Below, piece after piece: positions 1 through 12,357 of a stretch of DNA of 64,000 nt. The notes below the pieces were generated by a model. The model worked only from the letters and a program-made list of their open reading frames with translations. It was not told where the DNA came from and made no database searches. How positions within the stretch are numbered: position 1 is the stretch's first letter; each line of letters opens with the position of its first letter. This stretch comes from Dastarcus helophoroides (taxonomy: Eukaryota > Arthropoda > Insecta > Coleoptera > Bothrideridae): positions 28,530,397 to 28,594,396 of the forward strand of contig CM053337.1 of NCBI GenBank assembly GCA_028583605.1, given 5' to 3'. The translations under genes were made by a program, and so were the position numbers.

Positions 1-1330
1 ATCTTGAGTTTATAATAGTAGTGGCCAACCTTTAAGTTAAAAATTATAGGCGGACTACAAAGGTGGCAAAAATCTGATAATAAATAAATAGAATAAAAAG
101 ATAACTATTTCAGAATTTCGTAAAAAATTAAAAATTTAAAACAGTACAAATTTGCAAAGTTCCCACTTAATCTGGGATTTTAAGTTTCGAGAAAATACTC
201 GAACAATTGACTGAAAGTCAATATGTAATGATAAAAGTGAAAACTTGAAATTTTTTTAACTAACCTTTGAGTTTTTTTTTATTTAAACTATTTTCTTAAA
301 ATTGTTAGTTAAAACTTGACAATTTTTTTAATTTGGTGTTTCAAGTCAACGTTTCAAGGAACAAATCCTTTGGGGGAACAATTGCAGTCTTAGAAACAGA
401 TCAAAGTTAAAAAAAAACTAAATTCACAAATAAAAATTCCTTGAGATTTTACCTTTTTTTAAAAAAAATATTAGGTAATCTTCTTTTAAACATTATAATT
501 TAGATATTAAAGCGCAAATATCAATAAAAATGTTATAATTTTTGGAAAATTTTCTTAAAATTTTAACTTATTTTTGGTTACTCCGAGTAAGAGGTCATTT
601 AAACACTTGAATATTTAAAGATTAAAGCGCTAATACCAAGAAAAAAATATAATTTTTGAATAACTTTCTTAAGATATTCCTTTTATTTAGTAATTCTGAG
701 CAAAAGGTTCTTTGAACCTTAAAGATTAAAACGCAAATATGGAGAAAAAAGTCATAATTAAAAAAATACTACATTTCCAGTTTGAAGCCAAAATTTTATT
801 TAAAAAAAACATAAAATTGAAAATTATTTGGGAAATTTTAAGACAAACCTTAAAATTTTGAATTAAAGTCAAATATATTAACAGATATTTGATCAAATTT
901 TTTTTAGACATTTTAAAGTTTTAAGGAAATTTCTAGGAGACATTTCGAAGTAAGATTCAATATTTTATTATGTTCTGAAGATACCAAGTTTAATTTTTTT
1001 TAAGAAAAAAATAAAAATCAAAAATGTTTTTCAAAGTTAAATTTTTAATCGTGGGATTTTCATTTTTCAAGAAGCTTTGAATTTTCAGGCAAATGTTGAG
1101 AATTTCAAATTTAGTTACCGAGTTGACAGTTTTAAACTTAAAAATTGATAAAGGTTTCAAGAGTTTTCATAAAATCTTTTCTTTCGAATTATGGTGATTA
1201 AAGTTACAAATTTGATATTTTTAAATTCAAAATACCGTAATTAACGTCTAATTTCGTAAATAATGAAGGTCGAAATTTGCCGGTTTAAATTGAAATTTTT
1301 TGATTACTGTGAAAATATTTTTTTGTAAAA
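1..1330. other. AT-rich low-complexity DNA, no gene seen
   Basis: Long A and T runs with scattered GAAATTT and AAAATTTT words. The only ORF here is short, AT-biased and unrecognisable. A tandem repeat inside this stretch is listed separately. I see no coding, RNA or transposon signature otherwise. Confidence 0.6.
480..775. repeat. Degenerate tandem repeat, about 105-115 bp unit, 2.5 copies
   Basis: The word TTAAAGCGC (or TTAAAACGC) recurs at about 507, 622 and 726. Each time it is followed by an A-rich run, ATAATTTTTG, TTTCTTAA and a TTACTCCGAG-like block. Spacing is 115 then 104 bp, so this is an old diverged tandem duplication of unknown origin. Confidence 0.6.
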
Positions 1331-1397
1331 CTGTCATTAAAAGTGACATTTTTAGTTCATTGATAAGTGAACTAAAAATTGACTTTTATAATGACAC
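1331..1397. repeat. Inverted repeat, 12-bp perfect core arm
   Basis: ATTTTTAGTTCA (1348-1359) is exactly complementary to TGAACTAAAAAT (1368-1379). The pairing continues imperfectly outward through GTCATTAAAAGTGA and its counterpart near 1380-1397. The outward word AAAAGTGACATTTT also recurs inverted at about 2616-2630, bracketing the recombinase remnant. It may be a decayed transposon end or a foldback; no target duplication was found. Confidence 0.5.
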
Positions 1398-1860
1398 GTG
1401 TCAAAAACACTTTTAACACTTTTTTAACTTTTTCTTCTCTACTTTTTAAAAGTAAATATGGCAGCGTTTCTTAAACTTTTTTGCCCTGGCCCGCTTGTTT
1501 TTAATATTTCCTCTACCCACTATATTTTAATATATAAGAACTGATCATTTGTGAGTATGAAGACTATTCTGTAACATGGTATTTTATTTTTATACCCAGT
1601 ACCCGGTCATGGCTCACTATTTAGGAAACACTGATATATTAGCAATATGCATTCTTATCAAGTAGAAACCTGCACTGACAAAATTAGAAAGATTTTGTTT
1701 TTGGTCGAACGAACCGATCCTTGATTATTATGTAATATGGTTTTCAAACATAAAACATATTCGATCAGTCATAAATTATTTATTTATAATATTTATATTA
1801 CTATTACAATCTAAACGGTTACTTATTTTAGTTTTCCTGAGAATTGCAGAGGTATTTATG

Positions 1861-2336
1861 CTAGTAATCCATACAAAACCTACAATAGACGTTGCTTTTA
1901 GTCTCCACAATATTTAACAATAAAGATTTTTCTGATTTTTCAATGTGATCCAGCGTTAATTTACAAAATTCTTCACGGCGACATGCTCCAAATAATCCAA
2001 AAACTGACGCAACTTTTTATACATATTTGGTGTCTGAAGTTCCATTCAAAAATGTATTATCTTGTACGCTTGTTGTAATACTTGCTTATATCCTAGTTGT
2101 TTTTGATTTGGAAACTAGCTTTTATAATAAAGATATTCCATAACTAAGAATTTCCTTCGACGTAAATCAAAAACATATTCTTAGTGAAGTTATCCGCTAA
2201 ACCCTTTATTTCAGACCATCATATTGTTGTCGCGATTTCTGGGGCAATAAATCTGAGTTGATGTATTTGCTCTTTCCTCAATATCTGGTGGAATAATAAA
2301 ATTGCTTAAATTTCCAATCTTTGATTTAAAATTCAT
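1861..2336 (-). pseudogene. Decayed Crypton-like tyrosine recombinase
   Basis: Read on the minus strand, three patches in shifting frames look like the insect Crypton-type (YR) recombinase family. An N-terminal patch starts at the ATG at 2336 and includes IPPDIEERANTS. A middle patch has GLADNFT, then LWNIF and ISKYY, resembling the helical N-terminal domain. A C-terminal patch reads FGACRREEFCKLTLDHIE then ETKSN, matching the start of the catalytic domain, where the first active-site arginine lies in the G-x-C-R-R-E-E segment. Several stops and frameshifts separate the patches, and the later catalytic H-x-x-R and Tyr motifs are not visible. Recognition is from pattern memory; a profile search is needed. 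No neighbouring gene suggests a host function, so I treat it as a dead mobile-element fragment. Confidence 0.55.
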
Positions 2337-2639
2337 GTTTATTAGCTATAAAATTTAAAATATTTTAGGACAGGTTCAATTGTGGTTACTAATAAACATT
2401 AAACAACTTCAACAACAATTGTTTTATTTAGTTACACTCTGTCCAATACCTGACTTGATTGTCACATGTAATTGTCAAATATATAATTCAACACTCAAAA
2501 GATAAACTGAATATTTAACCCTAGATGGCATTTTTTTTTTTTTTAGTCTAACAGTTACAAAAAATATTGTATGATACACTTGTTAAAAGTTATTTTATTT
2601 TGCTTGCACTCACAAAATAAAATGTCACTTTTAACCCTG

Positions 2640-3840
2640 GTATCATAAATAACTATTTTTTTGTTTTTCAAAGTTTTGATCTTAGAACTCGAAATTTCGA
2701 GAAAAATCGACAGTTTAAAATAAAGTCCAAACAAAGTTTTATATTTTGATCCTAATGTTGATATTTTAGAGAAACAGTAAAAATTTAAGTGTCGAACTGA
2801 AAATTTTCAGAAAAATCAATATTTGAAAAAAAAACAAAGATTTTAAGAAACTGCTGGTATTTTTAAGTTTAAAAATTTTTAAGTGAAATCACACATGTAT
2901 AAAAAGCCATAGTTTCAACAAAAAAACTTCCAAAAAAATTCAAGTTTCTAAGAAAGTTTTGACAAAGTGAAAACATTATTTAATAAAAAAATCAAAATTC
3001 TTAGTTTAATCTCAAAACTTTGCAAATTAATCAAAATTTTATGTTTAAATTTGATATCTACAACCTCAAAGGTTATAATCAAAAAAAAAGCTCATAAATT
3101 TCAAGTTTTTCTTAAAATGTTGAAATTTTTTTTATAATTTGTCGTTAAATTGACATTCATTTTTATCAATTTTAAGCTTATATAAACATTTAAACTTTTT
3201 TCTTAAAATGAGGTTCTTAGGTTTAAAATTTTAAAGTTAAATTTAAAAAAATTGATTTTATTAAATAAAAACATTTTACGAAAATTTTTAGTTTACTCCT
3301 GAAATTTCAGCTATTTCATCGAATTTTTTACTTTAATCTTAAAATTCGAGAAAATGCCGGAAATTTTAAGCCTTTCTCTAAAATTTTGATATAAAATTTG
3401 TAATTAGACTTTTTTTAAGATTTGGGCTTTGAATTCCAAAATTTTGCCTTTCATGTAAAAGCTTAAACTTCTTTTTCGAAATTTTGATTTTAAACTCGAA
3501 ATTTCAACTTTTTTCTTAAAATTTCGTATTAGAATTGTATTCTTGTAAATAAATAACTTTAAATTTTTTTCATTTGGATTTTTTCTCAAAATTCTGTGTT
3601 TAAATTTTATAGTTAAAGACTAGAGAATGTTTTTGTTATAAGAGTTTTACCTTGTTTTAAACTAAAAAAATTAAATTTGAAAATTGGTTCATTTAAAATA
3701 AATTTATTTCGAATAACTTTTACAGTTTTTACCTCAAAGTTTGTTGTCTCAAAGTTTTCACAGTAAAATTAAATTTATGATTTAATTTTTTCCATTTTAA
3801 AATTAAAAATTTGACTTTTTTTGCAAATTTCGACTTCAAC
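2640..3840. other. AT-rich quasi-periodic DNA, no gene seen
   Basis: Dominated by recurring GAAATTT, AAAATTTTGA and TTTTTCT words with no clear boundaries. Short ORFs here are compositional artefacts rich in Lys, Phe and Ile. The same texture recurs at 4.3-6.7, 8.7-9.8, 25.3-26.5 and 50.1-52.4 kb. Confidence 0.6.
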
Positions 3841-3845
3841 CTGAA

Positions 3846-3936
3846 GACATGAATTTGCCTAGGCCGGGATTTAAGGTGATTTGAGCGATTGGGTCCGCCC
3901 AATCGGGCCCCGCACTTGAAGGGGCGCCGTATCACC
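3846..3936 (-). mobile_element. GC-rich remnant resembling a hAT-type transposon end
   Basis: A GC-rich island in AT-rich DNA. On the minus strand it holds GGCGCCCC and GGGGCCCGATTGGGC, and ends in TAAATCCCGGCCTAG. That resembles the CAGGCCCGGATTTA-type termini and GC-rich subterminal DNA of many insect hAT elements. The assignment is from memory of the motif; no partner end or 8-bp duplication was found. Confidence 0.3.
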
Positions 3937-4086
3937 ACCAAAATTACCAAAAATTATTTTTCGCAATTTAGAGCTAATTACTTTTGACCATAAAGGATAA
4001 ATTATAAATTATTCAAATAATTACAAATATATTTATTTTAAGTTCGTATTGATGGATGAGATTTATTATTGTGTTTATTATAATAC

Positions 4087-4130
4087 TAGCTGCTACCCGG
4101 GGCACCGTCCGCGTGGAATTGAATAATGTT
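4087..4130 (+). repeat. Fragment of a dispersed insect repeat
   Basis: The segment CTAGCTGCTACCCGGGG followed by CACCGTCCGCGTGGAATT resembles a widespread insect interspersed repeat with a GCTGCCCGCG...CGTCCGCGTGG signature. It is an isolated GC-rich patch in AT-rich DNA. I cannot assign the parent element. Confidence 0.3.
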
Positions 4131-4329
4131 TTTCTAGAAAATGTTAACATTTTACTTCATCGAGGATGGATTTTCTTTAAAAATGTCATGTTAAGCAGTG
4201 CCCATTTACGGGTGCACTCATTATTGTATATCCAGGAATTTAGGTTGTGAAAAATTCATGGACTAAAAAGAAAACCTTCCGGCTGAGTAATAATGTACAT
4301 ATATTTTTTCTTAAAAACTACATGAATTG

Positions 4330-6740
4330 GGGAGATCGAATTTTCAGATTTAAAGTCGAAATGTCGAAAAAGTCCCAAACTTTAAGAAAACATCTTTCAG
4401 AAAACTTCAAGAAATGTTCAAACAAAATTTTGGAAAAGTGGAAATTTCAGGAAAAAGTCGAAATTTCTGAAGGTCGATTCTTGGTAAATTTCCGTAACAA
4501 GTCTTTAAATAAAAAAATAATGTAACTTTCAAAAATATTTCTGTCCGAATTTTTATTTTATTTAAATGTTCTGGAAATTTAAGAAAAATCTTTTTTTCTA
4601 AATTTCCTAGAAATATTGTTCTCAGACTTAGATTTCTATTCATAAATATTAAATTATATCGATAGCCAAGCTATCATCTTCAGAAGATGATAGCTTGGCT
4701 ATCGAAACGCTTTAAAGCAACCTCTGTTGAATTTTTTAATCTTTCTTGGTTTCAGGGGAGAAGATTTGTATTTCAGTTTTTGAAGATAACCCACAACCAG
4801 TACGTTCAACCAAAAAAAAATTAAACTATATTAACAATTAACAAGCAACATATATTAAGAATTCCACAAAGTTTCTAAACATTATGGAATTTTTAATATC
4901 TCTTGCTTTTTAATTGTTAGTAAAGTTTAATAGTTATGAATATTAAAGAATTCCACGAAGTAAGGGTTGGAAATGTCAATTAATACCTTTCTATTAACAT
5001 TTTGATCCAATTTTTAAAAATAAACAAATTTTGTAAAATAGTCGAAATTTCCAAAAAAAATTAAATTTTTAATAGAAATGTTTAGAAACAGAATATATCA
5101 AATAATTAGATAAAAGTAAAAATTTGCAGAAAATATGAATTTCGAACAATAATGTGAAATCACTGGAAATCAAATTTAAAAAAGCAATCAAGAAAAAACA
5201 GATAATTACCAAAACGGACTGAATAAACATCACGATTTTGAAAAAATACCTACAATCTAGAGAAATTAACAGAAAAAGATCCCATTTTCTAAAAAATATT
5301 TCAACTTTCCAAGAAAAAATCCAATTTTAAGATCAAAATTGGATTTTTGAAAACAAGTCAGAGTTTTTAATAAATTATAGAAGCTTGAAAAATGTTCAAA
5401 ATAAGTTGAAAGTTTCAATTGTCCAATTTTGTGAGAAATTCTAATTTTGAGAAAAAATTCGCAACTTCCAAAAACGTTGTTCTCAAAATTTAAAACTCAA
5501 TAAAGACGTTGAATTTATAAGAAATATTTTTGTCTTAATCCTCAAAAATATTTTTCTTTACATTTTTATTAACAATCCGATCTAATTTACAGAAAAAACT
5601 ATTTCAGAATCATAAAAAAACACATTTTGAGATAAAAGGGGAAATTTGATAAAAAAGACAAATATTAAGAAAATTTGCAGAATTTCGAAATAAATAAACG
5701 ATTTTTGAAACAAAAGTTTACAAAGTAGAATTTCGCTAATGAAATCAAGATTTAAAAAAAGTCGAATATTGAGGAAAAAAACAATTTTTAGGAAAAAGAC
5801 TATTTTAAAAGAAAAGGTAAAAATTTTCAAACAAAAAGACGACTTAACCAAGAAAATATTGAATATCGGATATCAAGATGAAATTCAAAATTTCATGAAA
5901 AAGAAACCAGTCGAAATTTCAAAAATATCAGATTCCAAATTCTCAAAAACTAGAAGAAAAGAAAGATTATCAAAATTTGAAAAACAAACCACCTTTTCAT
6001 GAAAACTTCGAAATGGACAAAAAATGTTCCAAAGAAAGTCAAACTTTAAGAAAAAAGTCGAAATTTTGAAAAAAATATTCTAAATTTTTAAAAAATCAGG
6101 AAAAAATGATCAAAATTCTGCGAAAAACATCTAAATTTTGAGAAAATGCGTTTATTCCTATAGTGAAAATTTGAAATTTTGTGAAAGTTCAGATTTTATT
6201 TAAATTGAGGAAAAAAGTAAATCTTGGGAAAAAACGACATTTTAAGAAAAAAAAATGAACATTTCCTGGGTGAATATTAATTTTCTCTTGACTGCTCGAC
6301 TCAGAGAAAGACATGCGCCCTACCTTGACTCATATGGCGTCAGAAAATATCCAATATTGTGATACACGTAAAAATTTTGACAAACAAATTAAAATTTCCA
6401 AAAAAAATTTTCGTAATTTTCTTAAAAAAAAATTAAATTGCAAAAAATTTACTTTTTTTATCAGAAGATCAACTAAATTTCGGGAAAAAGGCAAATTTCA
6501 TTAAACAAGCTGAAATTTGTAGAAATTAAAAAAAGTCCAAAATTTCATCAAAAATCGAATTTTTAGAAATGGCAAAATTTCGGAAAAAACTACGAACTTT
6601 TAAATAAAAATTTGAAATTTTGATAAAGCCATGTTTTATAAAAAAACGTGAAATTTTATAAATAAATTCTGAAAAAGAAAAGACAAATTTTATTAAAAAT
6701 TACAAAATTTGAGAAAAAATTCACAGATTTCGCAATCCTT
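4330..6740. other. AT-rich quasi-periodic DNA with one dispersed core repeat
   Basis: Words such as GAAATTT, AAAAAGTC and GAGAAAA recur roughly every 18-24 bases. At about 6268-6395 is a more complex core (TCAGAAAATATCCAATATTG and flanks) that recurs at about 20.5/25.3 kb and 51.9 kb. No gene is supported. Confidence 0.55.
4659..4705. repeat. Perfect 22-bp inverted repeat with 3-nt loop
   Basis: The arm at 4659-4680 (starts TCGATAGCCAAGC) is exactly complementary to the arm at 4684-4705; the loop is CAG. On the plus strand the right arm and what follows read as a hammerhead-like string: CAGAAGA, a GAUAGC/GCUAUC stem, then GAAAC. The palindrome could be two oppositely oriented hammerhead-type repeat ends. 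The loop is too short for an ordinary microRNA precursor. Confidence 0.7.
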
Positions 6741-6744
6741 GCAA

Positions 6745-9700
6745 CCAACGGAGACATTGGAAATGATAACACCAAATAGAAACATAATTAACACTTTATT
6801 TAACATACAAGGTTATACAGGGTATTTACAAATTTCAAAGACAACGCTTGGCAGTTGATTCGGGATGATAAATAAATACGAATTACGAAAAAAAAAAAAA
6901 AAATAATAAAAAATGTTTACTTTTCGAATCGCAGATTTTCAAAGTTGTTATAAAAAATAATTTAATTAATAATTTCATAACCTCTTTACCGATCGTGTTG
7001 AAATATGAAACCTTTATTTATTTAGATTATTAAGGCTAGAATCTTAGTGACGTCGACCCTTGTGTTATCCGACACCCCTTGAAATTCGCCACGACAATTA
7101 TCTTTGTATCTTCAAAGTAGTAAATAATAATAATTACATAAAATATGTATTGATTTACAACAATACGTATTACGTTTAGTTTATATTTTTTTTATAACTG
7201 ATTAAAATGTCGTTAAGGCTGACTGTGTTGAAAGTGTTTGCAGATATGTCTTACACCACATAAATTTTATGGCCCTTCACAGTTTGTTTGAACCCCCTGG
7301 TTGGATAAGTAGTACATTTCAGAAATTTGTCATTCGGACAAGTGGATCTTAGATATAAGTTTAAGAATCATTTTATTGACACTGAATGTGCCTTCTTTCC
7401 TTTTTGAAAGGCAACGTTACAATGAAGAGACCACAGGGTGCTCGTAAGTAGTAATTGTCTTGAAAGTGTTATTCCTGGCCTTTTTTTCTTGGGATAAAAG
7501 TATTTTGTTTTCAGTTTCCTCTTGATCCTAACATTTATTGCTCCGGTCATGTAATTGTTCTTCCTGACAAGAATTTATGGTCTTTGAATTGCATGTCATA
7601 TTTTTGTTTCTTTGAATGGACTTTTAAATGACCAGCTGCATTCAACCCAATTTGGTTTCTTAAAAATGAAGTTAATTTTTTCTGATTTCAATGGAATTTT
7701 TAATTACTTCCAAAATAAACTTGTTTCAGTTAATAAATCTTATTTAGATTATTTCGCATTGAAATCAGGATCATCGAAAAAAACATTAGAGGGCAGTTGA
7801 ATGGCAAATTTATCAATCTTAAAAATTGAGGTTGGTTCTGTGATTTTGTTTATCATATTCCAGATCACACATGAATTCGTTTAGATGTGATTTGATTCAT
7901 ATGTTACATTACTTCAAAATCTTTTAAAGAAAACTACAATTTTTTAACTAATGCTAAAGTAATGATGTTCGCTTGACACCCTGGATTTAACAATGCTGGA
8001 CATTGTTTAAAGTTACTGCACCTATTTCTAATTAAAACTAGAGCTGTAATGGTTGTACTGATTGACATTTTCGCTTTGCATGATCATTTAATTTTTCTGC
8101 TCTTATAGGAATAATAAATAAAAGTAAATCCCTTTTTTGCCGAAAGCTCGAAAACCTTTATTACAGTTAATTAGTTGTCTTAGAGCGGGTTGTGTGGTTC
8201 TTCTAAATTAAAAAAAGTTTAGGAAAGTTGTGACCTGTTCTTTTATTTTAAAGCGGTCTTGCAGCAACTCTATTGCATAATTAATTAATAATAATAATTA
8301 AGTGATAATGACAATGATTCAATAACGTCACTTGAATCTCCTTCCACAGAATCGCAAAGATAATGAAATTTCTTAATATCAAAAATACGCTTGTCGTAAT
8401 GAACTAACCACTTAAATGGATCTAAAAACAAAAATGGGAAGCGATGAGGGCTTTAAATTAGCAACAGATATGGTATATAATTATCTCGAGCCGTTTAATA
8501 ATGACAGAGTGAGTCTGATTGAATTAGTAAATTTCAATTTATGTCAGTTAAAATTTTATCGGATGTTCAAATGAAAAAGTCATCAAGTGTGCTGTAAGTT
8601 TTTTAAAAGAGAACGTAGTGAACCCGGCATTCGATTACTTATTGACTATTTTGGTTGATCCGTCAAGGGTCATTTTGACGTCTTATTTATCCAGAGAGGT
8701 TAAAATTTTCTAACCTAAAGAAAATCGTCTAGAAATCTATTTTACTCTTATTTTTATCTTCTTTACAAAATTATGCGCTTATGCTTTCAAAATAATTATA
8801 AACACAAATTTTGGGCTTTTCCGAAATTTAATAATTTCTTCCACAATTTCCAATTTTTTAAATTTTTACTTTAAACTTGCAATTCTTGTGTTTGTTCTTA
8901 AAACTTCGGATTTCAAACGAATTCAAAATTTGAACATCAGTCTTGCGAGTCTATCCCAAGATATTGCATTAAAAAAATAAATATAGAGTATTTTCTTGAA
9001 ATTATGACTTTTTCACAAAATTCCTCAACCTTGCAAAATGTCATTTATTTTTCTTAAACTGTCAATAAATATTTACGTTTTGTTTAAAATTTTCATGTTA
9101 AATAATAAATTCTAAATATTTCTAAAGATTTGGACTTATTTTCGAAATTGTGACAGCCTAAAAAATTCTTAAAATTATAAATATATCAACTCGAAAACTC
9201 AAGATTTTGTATCGAAATTTTGTAAGGTAAACTTTTTTTTCGAAATTTCAGATCCCCTTTGTCATTGAATTATGAGTGGTGAGTTTCCTCAAATTTTAAA
9301 ATCCCAAAATTCAAACTTTACTTTCTACTTTTATTTCCAACACCAATAAAAGTTTCAACCAGTGTTAAAGCTTTAATTTTTTATTTTTAAGGTTTTAAAT
9401 TTAATCTAGACTCTTTTTAAGAACACAAGTCATTTATTTAAAATCTTGACTTTAAATGAAATATTTTAATTTTATTTTAAATGATTTTGATTTAGTTGCA
9501 AAATTTTATCTTTAACCTCAAAATGTTGACATATGTTTTAAAATTTTAGAACATTATGAATTTTTTGAAATCCTGGAATATTTTCCTAAAATTGTCTATT
9601 TTTTTAACTGTTTTTCTCGCAACTTTTCTGAATTCAAAATTTTGGCGTTATTTAACTATTTTTCTTTTATTTTCGACCTTAATATCAAAGTATTCGACTT

Positions 9701-11880
9701 GAGATTTCGAGTGAAAACTTGAATATTCAAATATTTTTCTTTCGACTTTTTTCTATTTTTAAGATTATTTCTGCAATGTTTATCTTTTCTAAATTTACAG
9801 TTTCCATTAGCCAAGTTTCTTCTGAAAGATTATTTTTTAAATTGAAATATACTCGTATAACCAAATAGACTACGAAATAATTTAAATCAAAATAATATTA
9901 AGGCACCTATGCTTATGGCTCTTGAAAGAAATATTTTAGTACAAATCGAAAACAATGAAATATTAAAATATATTTAATCTACAAGCAAAAATTTGTCAAC
10001 TTCATTGTAATTTACATTTATTTGAGCCCTAAAAATTATAAGTGCAGATATTTTACCACATTCGTTTACTGAGTACTTCAAGGTTTTCAAGACAGTACGT
10101 GAATTGGATTTAGGGTAAGAGTTTACAGCATAATAATGGAATTATAACCCCTCAGTTAAGGGCCGCTGACTTGGGTAGCCCGTGTAAACTTCAGAACCTT
10201 TAAGTTTGCGCATATTTACATGCTCACGATACCGCCTACTGTGTTCAGTTTTTGTTAGCGATTTTTGCGTACTTAACTCACTAGATTCTCTATTTTCAAT
10301 CTCTCGTAAACGTTTTTTAAACTCTCAATATGTCTTACACTTTTCGCTATTTTTCATACTCTTAATATCCATAGCTGATAGCCTTATCCAATGAAACGTC
10401 ACTGGATTAAACGAATATGGTGCTCTGCGGTGAACTGTGAACTTAACATTCTCCCATAGTTTTTATTCCGGCTTCTCGACGCCGAGAGCGATCGACTGGC
10501 GATTCGAGTATGTCCGACCCACCGACACCTTGTTCTCTCAAGCTTGAACGAAAACCCGAAACTTCACCCCATATCTCAACATAAACATTTCCAATGTTAA
10601 AAGTAAAAATTTCGAAAAAATATTTTAAGGAAAGAATTAATTTTGAAGTTGGAAGAAAAATTTTTGGTCTCCCAGTTGAATACGTAAATTTTCGGTTTGC
10701 TGCATGAACTAGAGTGGACAAGTGCCCCAGCCTGCCCTATTCTACCTCCGCCTACGGTTAGCTAGAATATATTCCTTAATATTATGTATAAAATGTAATA
10801 AAACAAAACGGTCGAAAAAACCATTTAAAAAAAATAGTAACAGAAATAAAACTATGTAATCAGTAATCCAAAGTAACCAACAATTTAGGCAATTTCATGG
10901 TTTGTGAAATTGAAAGAATTCGATTTGTTTTGTTTTACATATGAACTCGGTTACAGCATAAACATTATTTTATTTTCGCTAGCTACTCAGCCAAAACAAA
11001 AATTAAAAAAAAAAAAAAAAGATAGAGGGCCCCGCAAAAATCTAATCGGGCTTCTTACTTACTGGATTTGGGCTTGGTCTGAAGTTTGAAAAAAGTTTGT
11101 ATTTCCAAATTTTCCAAAATAAAGTCAATTTATGAGATCGCTCTAAAATGTTTGATTCCAACCGCAATTACTGTGTTTCTTGCAATTTAATAAACTTGTG
11201 CTAACTCTGAAAATATTTATCTTAATGAAATAAGGTAATAGAAAAATTTGATCTCCTCGAGTATTATAATGTGGAAAAAACCTACAGTTTTCCAATAATT
11301 TATAATCTAACATCTACTAACCCTATAAAAATCTAAAATTGTATCTTTAGAAACCTAAAAGATCAAGGAGAGGAACGGCCATTTCGTACACATTTTGGGC
11401 TGTCTCTTTGAGACTATTGCATCGAAAATTATAAAGAAAATATTTTCGGATCCTTAGAGATAGTTGTTTCAAATGAAAGCTTGCACGATATATCAATCAA
11501 CTAAGACTTGATTTTTCAGTGACCAAATTAACCCTCATTTTATTGCAACGTATTTTTTCCTTTTAATTGGCGTGGGTTATCAAGAACTAACGTTGTTCAA
11601 AATTTCAAATTCCTACGTTACATAGCTTTCGATTTTCGAGGAAAATCTTTTTGTGGCCGGCGGAAGAGTGGACATTATGGTGACATTATAAGGGTTCCGT
11701 TTATTTTCTTTTAAGGTATGCAATGTAAAAAGGCAAAATGTTGGAAATAAAAACAAAACTGAAAAAACAAAAACATCAAAAAATTTATATTTTGGAAAAA
11801 TGCTGAAATTAAAAAAAAATATGTATTCATTTAAAAAGGTTAAAGAAAGCGAGTGGGGTCGACTGACTTAGCACCTAGTT
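6745..11880. other. No supportable gene; mixed AT-rich DNA
   Basis: I see no recognisable coding, RNA or complete mobile element. The stretch has a poly-A tract near 6888, moderate-complexity DNA at 7.0-8.7 kb, AT-rich quasi-periodic DNA at 8.7-9.9 kb, a GC-richer patch at 10.45-10.58 kb, and the word TATAAGGGTTCCGTTTA near 11.69 kb that resembles old insect transposon ends. ORFs of about 60-90 codons occur on both strands but none has a recognisable domain. Confidence 0.5.
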
Positions 11881-11884
11881 TTGT

Positions 11885-11917
11885 AAAAATGTCGATATTA
11901 AAAATATCGACATTTTT
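11885..11917. repeat. 15-bp perfect hairpin
   Basis: AAAAATGTCGATATT (11885-11899) and its exact complement (11903-11917) flank a 3-base loop AAA. It is isolated in AT-rich DNA; no associated gene was seen. Confidence 0.7.
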
Positions 11918-12357
11918 GCAAAAATGTTAAATTTTGAAGAAAGTCGAAAAAACATATTGAAAATGTAGTAAATGAACAAAATTTTGAAAAATATTTGAAA
12001 TACTAAAATGTGGTAATTATAAGGCATAGCCAAAATTATAGCTACTGATGTAACGAGATTATTATGCGATTTATAAAAATCAAGGAAGTTTCCAAGCGAC
12101 GAGGAGTTAGTCGAGTCTTCTGGCCACGTCCGAAATTGTTTAAATTCCTAATAATCGAATTGCATTCAAAGCTTTATGGTACCATTGACAACGATGACAT
12201 AAAAAAATCAACAAACTATTAAAATGAAATTTGTATTTACGATATTATGATAAATAACTAACGTATTGTAATTGTAATTAACGTATTATGTGCTACTAAG
12301 TTATTATGAAGCTTCTAAATATTGACCTACTTTTTGTCAACTGTCATGAGGTGACGT

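Noticed and set aside
3404..3950. Short minus-strand ORFs in AT-rich DNA
   Set aside because: Composition dominated by Lys, Phe, Ile; no domain. The GC-rich part is better read as a hAT-like end.
4659..4705. MicroRNA precursor
   Set aside because: The stem is perfect but only 22 bp with a 3-base loop; too small for a normal precursor.
6735..6840. Possible solo LTR (ACTTTATTTAACATACAAGG region)
   Set aside because: LTR-like texture only; no TG...CA termini, partner or target duplication found.
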